A stretch of 64,000 bases of DNA from Ignatzschineria ureiclastica (GTDB lineage: Bacteria; Pseudomonadota; Gammaproteobacteria; Cardiobacteriales; Wohlfahrtiimonadaceae), in contig NZ_QEWQ01000004.1 in NCBI RefSeq assembly GCF_003121845.1, positions 124,001 through 188,000 of the forward strand, read 5' to 3'. Both the position numbers and the translations under genes were made by a program. Positions 58,028 through 64,000 of this stretch are shown here, one piece after another. Below the pieces are notes generated by a model, which ran no database searches, was not told where the DNA came from, and was given only the letters and a program-made list of their open reading frames with translations. How positions within the stretch are numbered: position 1 is the first letter of the stretch; every line of letters begins with the position of its first letter.

Positions 58028-58912
58028 TTAGTAAGGGACTTCATTGCCCTCAGGACCTGTTACAATCGGACGATTATGATCTGAACACCATTCGCTCCAA
58101 GAACCGTGATAGAGGCGTGAAATGCCTAACCCTGCATAATAGAGTGCAAAGAGATTGTGGCAAGCGGATACGCCTGAACCACATTGATGTACCACCGTTG
58201 TAGGCTCAATACCGTCTAAGAAAGCAAGCCACTCTGACTTGAGTGTTGCAGGATCTTTGAAAGTCCCTTTTTCTGTAAGGTTTTGGGCAAAGGGATAATT
58301 GATTGCTGTGGGGATATGGCCGGCAATAGGGTCAAGGGGTTCCTCTTTCCCTTCAAATCGTGCTTCGCTTCTTGCGTCGACGAGTTGTAAACCTTCCTGA
58401 CGATTGCCTAGAATGTGATCAAGGATTTCTGCTAAGAAAACCACTTCGAAATCGCTCTCTTTGAGCTCGATATCGCCTTGTTCATTGATCGCTTGAGGAT
58501 TATCTGTTTCAAGCGCTAAGCCTGCATCTACCCACGCTTTATAACCACCGTCAAGCACTTGCACAGACTCGTGGCCTAAATAGCGTAAAATCCACCACGC
58601 GTGGCAGGCGAGCATACTATTTTGATCATCGTAGAAAACGATATGATCATCGTTATTAATCCCGAGATTTTGTAATTTTTCGATGAGAACATCTTGAGAG
58701 GCTAATGGATGACGGCCATTGTAGCCAGTGCGCTCTGCGCAGAGATCCTCTTCTAAATCAAGCCAAAGCGCGCCGGGAATCCGGGCTGTTTGGTAACTAT
58801 TTTGTCCATATTGAGGATCAGCTAAATCATATCTTACATCGATCACTTTCCAATTTGCATCTGAAAGATGACTCGATAGTTCCTCAACTTGAATGAGGGG
58901 TGACACTTGCAT
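58028..58912 (-). CDS. sseA: 3-mercaptopyruvate sulfurtransferase
   Basis: A 294-residue two-domain rhodanese. The N-terminal domain is non-catalytic and the C-terminal loop is HQCGSGVSACHN, whose CGSGVSA matches mercaptopyruvate sulfurtransferases rather than thiosulfate rhodaneses. It transfers sulfur from 3-mercaptopyruvate to cyanide or thiol acceptors. AAGGAGTTTACA lies before the ATG. Solitary. Confidence 0.93.
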   Translation of the reverse strand: MQVSPLIQVEELSSHLSDANWKVIDVRYDLADPQYGQNSYQTARIPGALWLDLEEDLCAERTGYNGRHPLASQDVLIEKLQNLGINNDDHIVFYDDQNSMLACHAWWILRYLGHESVQVLDGGYKAWVDAGLALETDNPQAINEQGDIELKESDFEVVFLAEILDHILGNRQEGLQLVDARSEARFEGKEEPLDPIAGHIPTAINYPFAQNLTEKGTFKDPATLKSEWLAFLDGIEPTTVVHQCGSGVSACHNLFALYYAGLGISRLYHGSWSEWCSDHNRPIVTGPEGNEVPY

Positions 58913-59497
58913 TGTAAACTCCTTATGATGTATGTAAGCAAGTCGTTAAAATACTGCCTTTCTTGAGCTATACGCACCCTCAAAACCTTAACAGCGATGA
59001 CCGTTAAGTCCTGAATATAGGTATTCGTCGGGCGCGTGATCTGCTAAAAAAGCAGGGTATAAAAATAGATCATAGCGAGAGTGTTCATCGCCTGTAAAAT
59101 AACTGTGCGTTATAACGATCAATAGGCCTGTTATCTTACTATGTTGCGCAATAACTTGTGTGAGATATTGTGTGATCTATTCTTATTAAGAAATCATCTT
59201 TTATAACTTTTTCTTATTAATTCTTGTAATAGAATAGAGGATTTAGCGATTTCTCACAATAGCTATATCAGCTCTTTATGTTATTTTTTAATCAAAATAA
59301 TGGAGAATATCGCTATTGATTACTAAAAGTAATTCAAGTATTAACAATAAGTTAGATAAAGATAACAATGTTGCCTATTTTAAATGAATGAAATTCGAAA
59401 GGCTTATCTTGAGTGAGTCGGCATTATGCTAGAATAAGCCATTAGAAACCCATATAAAGACAAACCAATATAAACCACAAATAGAAGAGATTACATA
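58913..59497. other. Intergenic region with no gene
   Basis: 585 bp. A short GGGCGCGTGATCTG motif near 59030 recalls part of the GC-rich repeat family, but it is too short to call. The remainder is AT-rich DNA that must contain the two divergent promoters. Confidence 0.35.
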
Positions 59498-59854
59498 ATG
59501 ATTGTTTACGGAATTAAAAATTGTAATACGATGAAAAAGGCCTTTACTTGGTTAGATGAGCATCATATTGCCTATGAGTTTGTCGATTATCGTAATCCGG
59601 GCTTAAGTACGGAAACGCTTCAGGGGATTTTGAAGCTGATTGATCTTGATGATCTTGTGAATAAACGGAGTACTAGTTGGCGCGCATTAAGCGATAGTGA
59701 TAAAGAAGCGGTGCTTAATCCGGCAACGGCAATAGCAGTGTTACAGGCACATCCTACCTTAATTAAGCGCCCCTTAATTGTAGAGGGTTCTAAAGCTTAT
59801 GTCGGGTTTTCTGAAGAAGCGTTCACACAGCAGTTTGTATCATCATTATCATAA
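59498..59854 (+). CDS. ArsC-family protein, YffB-like
   Basis: 118 residues of the ArsC/Spx thioredoxin-fold family. It starts VYGIKNCNTMKKAFTWL, where the single Cys of YffB-type proteins is conserved, and has NKRSTSW and IKRPLIVEG. YffB resembles glutathione-dependent thiol reductases; arsenate reduction is not established for the group. Solitary and followed 14 bp later by a MITE. Confidence 0.85.
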   Translation: MIVYGIKNCNTMKKAFTWLDEHHIAYEFVDYRNPGLSTETLQGILKLIDLDDLVNKRSTSWRALSDSDKEAVLNPATAIAVLQAHPTLIKRPLIVEGSKAYVGFSEEAFTQQFVSSLS

Positions 59855-59868
59855 ATTGAGCATAGCGA

Positions 59869-60053
59869 TATAGTAAATTTGGTTTAAGAAAACTGGTTTT
59901 TAAACAGTTATTGCGCGTGGTTTTAAAAGAATTTAAAAGAACATAAACCTGACTCACCAACACTTGCAAGATGCCGGATAGAACAGCTTCCTTGCCTAGA
60001 TCAACCGATGCGCCGGCATTTTAATAAGCTTATGTCGAACCGATATGACTATA
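59869..60053 (+). mobile_element. MITE-like element, copy g (185 bp, long form)
   Basis: Begins TATAGTAAATTTGGTTTAAG; ends GTCGAACCGATATGACTATA. Contains a local duplication TTTAAAAGAA/TTTAAAAGAA that makes it the longest copy. Confidence 0.85.
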
Positions 60054-60072
60054 AGAGAATAGCGAGAAATAC

Positions 60073-60681
60073 TTACCGGCGCTTAGCTAACCATACTGAA
60101 CGGTAACCGCAGTTAGGATCTTGTAGTTGATATTGCAATAGACCAAATTGTTGCTGAATCAAGGTTTGCCGATATTCATTCTCTGATAAGCTCGCGTGAT
60201 AGAGCGGATGACCATTGAAATCGCCGATGGCCTCGCCATTTTCGTGGCCACTCGTGAAGAGTAGGGGGGCATTGGGTTTTGCCCATTGTGAGAGTTTGCT
60301 AAATAGCGCTAACTGCTTTGCTTGAGGTAGATGAAAGAGACTATCCCACGCAATAATCGCGTCAAATTGTGTGGATAGTTCAACCTCACAGATATCAGCG
60401 AGTTGCCAAGTCTGATCGGGGAATTGCTTCTGTGCGCGTTTGATAAAAGGTTTGACCTGATCAATACCATAGATCGAGAATCCTTGCGCAATACAATATT
60501 CAGCAATCGGTTGCCCGGTGCCACAGCCTAAATCGAGAATCGTGCCATTTGCAGGAATCAGTTTAAGAAAACGATCTAGCCAAGTCTGCTCTACAAATTC
60601 ACTCTCAAGGCGAAGCTTTTGCCACGCTTTCGCATAGCGTTTATAGAGAATAGGGATAAGATCAGCTGATGGATGGGGCAT
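60073..60681 (-). CDS. Class I SAM-dependent methyltransferase
   Basis: 202 residues. Motif I is ILDLGCGTGQPIAEYC, followed by IYGIDQV and the motif IV region AIIAWDSLFHLP. The generic methyltransferase fold (Methyltransf_25 type) is clear, but the substrate is not. The closing YQLQDPNCGYRSVWLAKRR recalls a group of uncharacterised small-molecule methyltransferases. Solitary, convergent with the ArsC-family gene across a MITE. Confidence 0.8.
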   Translation of the reverse strand: MPHPSADLIPILYKRYAKAWQKLRLESEFVEQTWLDRFLKLIPANGTILDLGCGTGQPIAEYCIAQGFSIYGIDQVKPFIKRAQKQFPDQTWQLADICEVELSTQFDAIIAWDSLFHLPQAKQLALFSKLSQWAKPNAPLLFTSGHENGEAIGDFNGHPLYHASLSENEYRQTLIQQQFGLLQYQLQDPNCGYRSVWLAKRR

Positions 60682-60873
60682 AAGTACCTTATTTAATGAT
60701 TAATGCAGTAGGTTGCCATATTCTACGTTAATTCCCTTTATTCGTATAGCCTAGTACAGATTGGGAAAATCTAAAGATAAAAGGGACGACAGATTGTCAT
60801 CCCTCTAATGATTAGTTCTTTCTATTCAGCTCAGTGATGGTTTGATCTAATAGAATTAAAACCCATTACAGGC

Positions 60874-61653
60874 TTACTCACACGCCGGCTTTCCGGTACG
60901 ATGATTAACTGCTCCATTTTCAATCAGTAACTGTACCACTTGGTTATTGCCTCGTTCACAAGCAAAAGTAAGCGCATCTTGATCAAATGCAGGACTATTC
61001 ACATCCGTTTCTGTTGTCACTCGATTAGGTTCAGCACCGAGTTTTAAGAGATAATCGACTATTTCATAACGATCATTACTCGCGGCGACAATGAGCATCG
61101 TTTCACCCTGCATATCGTGTACTTGGTCATTAATATCGACTTTATCTTTCAATAGCTCATAAAGCTTTGCAAAAACGTTAACATTTTTCCCAAGTGCTGC
61201 TGATTTCAGTACGTGACTGACATCGCCTCGATCCGTTGCCCAAAGGTCAGCATTTTGAGAGAGTAGATAATCGACCATATCCTCATAACCGATAAATGCC
61301 GCCCAACCTAGCGCTGTTTGTCCGAGGCTTGCTTCATCTTTCACTTCAATATCTTGGCCATTTTCCACCATTGCTTTCACCGTAGCAAGATCGCCTTGTT
61401 TCACCGCATCAAACCAAGCAGCATCAGGGCCTTCAGAGGGTTTATCATAGAATACCCGCCAAGCTAAACGATCAGGATTAGCAATCTCTACCATTTCAGA
61501 ATAATCTAAGCGAAATTGCTGATAATCTTCAGGGTTACTAGGATTGAGCTGCGCTCCTTGAGCGAATGAAGCGCCTAATAGGATGAGTGAGGCTATTAAT
61601 GTTTTTCGATAAGTTACTTTTTGTGTTGGAAGTTTAAATAGTTTTTTTGCCAT
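60874..61653 (-). CDS. Secreted ankyrin-repeat protein
   Basis: 259 residues from ATG 61653 (AAGGAG lies 12 bp upstream). A signal peptide runs to about residue 36 (LLGASFAQG-AQL). After a 40-residue leader, ankyrin repeats cover about residues 80-255: GDLATVKAMVENGQDIE, LGWAAFIGYEDMVDYLL, then DRYEIVDYLLKLGAEPN and RGNNQVVQLLIENGA. It is predicted periplasmic. Such proteins in bacteria act in protein binding, sometimes beside catalases or toxins, but no partner is adjacent here. Upstream in-frame sequence to 61728 lacks a signal. Confidence 0.8.
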   Translation of the reverse strand: MAKKLFKLPTQKVTYRKTLIASLILLGASFAQGAQLNPSNPEDYQQFRLDYSEMVEIANPDRLAWRVFYDKPSEGPDAAWFDAVKQGDLATVKAMVENGQDIEVKDEASLGQTALGWAAFIGYEDMVDYLLSQNADLWATDRGDVSHVLKSAALGKNVNVFAKLYELLKDKVDINDQVHDMQGETMLIVAASNDRYEIVDYLLKLGAEPNRVTTETDVNSPAFDQDALTFACERGNNQVVQLLIENGAVNHRTGKPACE

Positions 61654-61815
61654 AAAGGAAATACACTCCTTGTTATATAAAGATGGAATGAAATATCGTG
61701 TTGAGGAAAACCTCATTTCTTTAAACATAACATAGGAAATTCCTAGAAATTTACAGTGAGTGAAAAAGCTTGTAAAGGGATATTTAGTTGCTAGAAGTCC
61801 GCATTGTCTGCAAGT

Positions 61816-62850
61816 TTACACACGATCAATCGGTGTAATCTCATCGATGGTTTCAGCAGGCGTTTCATCCTCTTCAGATTCATCTTTATAATTCGGCATT
61901 GATTCGTGAATACTATCACGAAGTTGCCGGCGATATTGATAGCGACTATTGATATTGTTGGCAATAATCATACTGCACACAATGATGACGCCGGTAAGCT
62001 CTAAAGGCTCAACGCCGTGCCCTTGAATAAGACGAATAATCACCGTTGTAATCGGGGCAATATTGATAAAGAGCACCGCATTGAGGGGACCTAAGCTCTG
62101 CACACCTTTGTTCCAACCTAAAAGCGCGAAAAGGCCAGGGAAGAGGATCATAAAGAGAAAATGATATTTGACCGAAAAGATCTCAGGAAGTGTTGGGACA
62201 GAAATTTTGCCCATTGCGGTGCCGACCATAACGATGATGAATGTGGTAAGCATCCCGTAGATCAAACTCAATGTGGAATAACGAAGTACGGACCATTGTG
62301 GTAGACGAGAGCCCCCGATAGTATAAAGCGCCCAGCCGAGTGCCGCGATTAAGAGAAAGAGAAATGGAATCAGACGACCGCCTGAGAAAATTGTACTAAA
62401 GTCGCCGTTAGTGACGACAAGCGCTACGCCGACAAAGGCGATTAGAATTGTGCAAAGTGTAAAGTTATTCGGGCGTGAACGATAATAGACCCACATAACA
62501 ATAGCTGAGAGAATCGGCACAGAGGCTTCCATAATAGAGGCAATTAATACCCCAGGATCGCCGAGTTGTTCCTGACCGATAAACATTAATAGATTATAGA
62601 CAGTAAAACCCATTGTTCCGAAGAACCAGATCATTGGTAGATGCCCTTCAGCGCGAAACGCACTAGGGCCTTCTTTCAGGTAGAGGATAATGGCAAGAAT
62701 AATGGCGACCGGCACATAACGCAATAGAGTAAAATAGTAAGGATTAACAACCTTAAAAATCTCACCGGCAACGGGGAACATTGCGCCCCAAGATGCACTT
62801 GCGATGATGAGTAATAATGCGCCATATAAAACGTTCGGACGACCTGCCAT
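61816..62850 (-). CDS. EamA-family DMT transporter
   Basis: 344 residues, ten helices in two EamA repeats, with an acidic cytoplasmic tail (ESMPNYKDESEEDETPAET). Typical openings: SASWGAMFPVAGEIFKVVNPYYFTLLR and LIPFLFLLIAALGWALY. It probably exports a metabolite. Divergent from a LysR-type regulator 465 bp away, so that regulator is a natural candidate to control it. Confidence 0.85.
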   Translation of the reverse strand: MAGRPNVLYGALLLIIASASWGAMFPVAGEIFKVVNPYYFTLLRYVPVAIILAIILYLKEGPSAFRAEGHLPMIWFFGTMGFTVYNLLMFIGQEQLGDPGVLIASIMEASVPILSAIVMWVYYRSRPNNFTLCTILIAFVGVALVVTNGDFSTIFSGGRLIPFLFLLIAALGWALYTIGGSRLPQWSVLRYSTLSLIYGMLTTFIIVMVGTAMGKISVPTLPEIFSVKYHFLFMILFPGLFALLGWNKGVQSLGPLNAVLFINIAPITTVIIRLIQGHGVEPLELTGVIIVCSMIIANNINSRYQYRRQLRDSIHESMPNYKDESEEDETPAETIDEITPIDRV

Positions 62851-63315
62851 TTGAAAAATTCCCCCTTATCATTAAAATCTTCCATACAATCACACTGCAC
62901 TATTTAGCTACTATTTTGATAACCTCTCAATAGTTGTTCGACAGAGATCAGAAAAATAGTTCTATTTTAATAGTTGTTAAATGATTGAGACTTCAAGATT
63001 CTATGTTTTAAATTATTTATGTTCTAAATTATTATTGTTAATGAGTAATATATTACTAACTACTTGTTGTTATAGAATAATTTCATTCATTATTGGGGTG
63101 GTATTGATCGCTTTTCAGCCCGCAATAAATCGTTGATTTCATCCTTTTCAGAGTGCAAAATAAACGCACTAGATTTGCTACTTTAATGCTTCTTTCATAT
63201 CTTGTAAAACGATTAATTATATTAGTTGATATCATTTTTAGTGATGGATATAATTGCCTGATCAGAGAGATATTTTTTGCCAATAATCATCAGCCAGAAG
63301 AGGTAGAGCGTCATT
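62851..63315. other. Divergent intergenic region between EamA exporter and LysR gene
   Basis: 465 bp of AT-rich DNA that should contain both promoters and LysR-type sites (T-N11-A); none stands out enough to place. Confidence 0.35.
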
Positions 63316-64000
63316 ATGAACGATCGGGATTTAAGAATATTCACCAAGGTTGCCGAATTAGGATCGATTAGTCACGTGGCGAAAGAGCTCAACTATGTGC
63401 AATCTAATATCAGCTCAAGGATTCAAAAGCTTGAGGAAGATCTTAATGTCACGCTCTTTTTTCGTAGTAAACAAGGAATGCAACTCACGCCCGAGGGCAA
63501 AGTATTAGTAGATATTGCGTATAAGATTATTGAACTCTCCGATAAGATGATGCAAGTGGCTAAATCAGGGGGAATGCCGGTTGGGAAGTTAGAGATTGCC
63601 TCGGTAGAAACGGTGATCAAATTACCGCTGATACTCTCTAAATTTAATAAGAGTTATGCCGGAGTTGATCTACGATTAGCCACAGGTGTGACAACAGAGC
63701 TACGGGATAAGGTGCTCAATTATCAACTTGATGGCGCATTTGTTACCAAAAGCCGTTTAACAAGTCATCCTGAACTACAAGAATTAGATGTATTTGAAGA
63801 GAAATTAGTCCTTATTGCCGATGAGAAAGTAGAGGATCTCTCCGAGCTACTTGAAAGACCGCTATTGAGTTTTAGCGATGGTTGTGGCTATCGAGCCAAA
63901 TTCCACGAATGGCTTAAAGCAAGTGGATTAGAAGCGACTAAGAATATGGAATTAGGCACCTTAGAGACAACGCTTGGAAGTGTGATTTCAGGTTTAGGCA
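63316..64000 (+). CDS. LysR-family transcriptional regulator, partial
   Basis: The window ends inside this gene; 228 residues are visible. The N-terminal helix-turn-helix (MNDRDLRIFTKVAELGSI to RIQKLEEDLNVTLFFRS, residues 1-55) is characteristic, followed by LTPEGKVLVDIA and the effector-binding domain from about residue 90. AGAGGT precedes the ATG at 63316. Divergent from the EamA transporter, its probable target. Confidence 0.9.
   Translation, partial: MNDRDLRIFTKVAELGSISHVAKELNYVQSNISSRIQKLEEDLNVTLFFRSKQGMQLTPEGKVLVDIAYKIIELSDKMMQVAKSGGMPVGKLEIASVETVIKLPLILSKFNKSYAGVDLRLATGVTTELRDKVLNYQLDGAFVTKSRLTSHPELQELDVFEEKLVLIADEKVEDLSELLERPLLSFSDGCGYRAKFHEWLKASGLEATKNMELGTLETTLGSVISGLG

Noticed and set aside
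58980-59060. Possible GC-rich repeat fragment upstream of sseA
   Set aside because: Only about 14 bp resemble the repeat family, too short to support a call.

Overview
The window looks like a chromosome segment of an AT-rich gammaproteobacterium. Protein-level resemblance of many genes, together with a TRAP transporter, a MocR/PdxS pair and a fused HisB, would fit the Ignatzschineria/Wohlfahrtiimonas group; that placement is inference, because no rRNA is present. Most of the DNA is ordinary housekeeping and biosynthesis, with accessory material confined to a few spots.

Layout. 0-10 kb: end of gatB, a DeoR-type regulator, comEC, a YchJ-like gene, ilvD, two identical tRNA-Asn genes, and a nicotinate phosphoribosyltransferase-nadE pair. 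10-25 kb: two paralogous EexN-like lipoproteins, a LexA/CI-like S24 repressor, a nucleoside deaminase, a small membrane protein plus ActP-like symporter, divergent pdxR-pdxS, uppP, and an AT-rich accessory pocket (22.0-24.95 kb) with a lipoprotein and a 635-residue multidomain protein. 25-33 kb: aldehyde dehydrogenase, mtnN, an amino-acid permease, a DctPQM TRAP transporter and pgsA. 33-42 kb: guaB, lysS enclosed by inverted arrays of a ~233-bp repeat, an acidic TonB/TolA-like protein, an MnmM-like methyltransferase and panBC. 42-50 kb: the histidine cluster hisGDCB-AF-I, without hisH. 50-64 kb: two related membrane proteins, nucleoside salvage (punA-like, nupG, deoC-deoB), two EamA exporters, sseA, an ArsC-family protein, an ankyrin protein and a LysR regulator cut by the window end.

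Three features stand out. (1) PdxS and HisF, both normally partnered by a glutaminase (PdxT, HisH), lack that partner gene beside them, and both have altered N-termini where the partner or ammonia gate acts. This suggests direct use of free ammonia. (2) Two intergenic repeat families are visible: a 131-185 bp MITE-like element with ~20-bp terminal inverted repeats (seven copies, plus one decayed copy and one end fragment), and a ~233/~173 bp GC-rich tandem repeat flanking lysS and splitting hisF from hisI. (3) The word GCCGG/CCGGC is strongly over-represented across all reading frames, alongside a comEC gene whose metallo-beta-lactamase motif looks inactivated.
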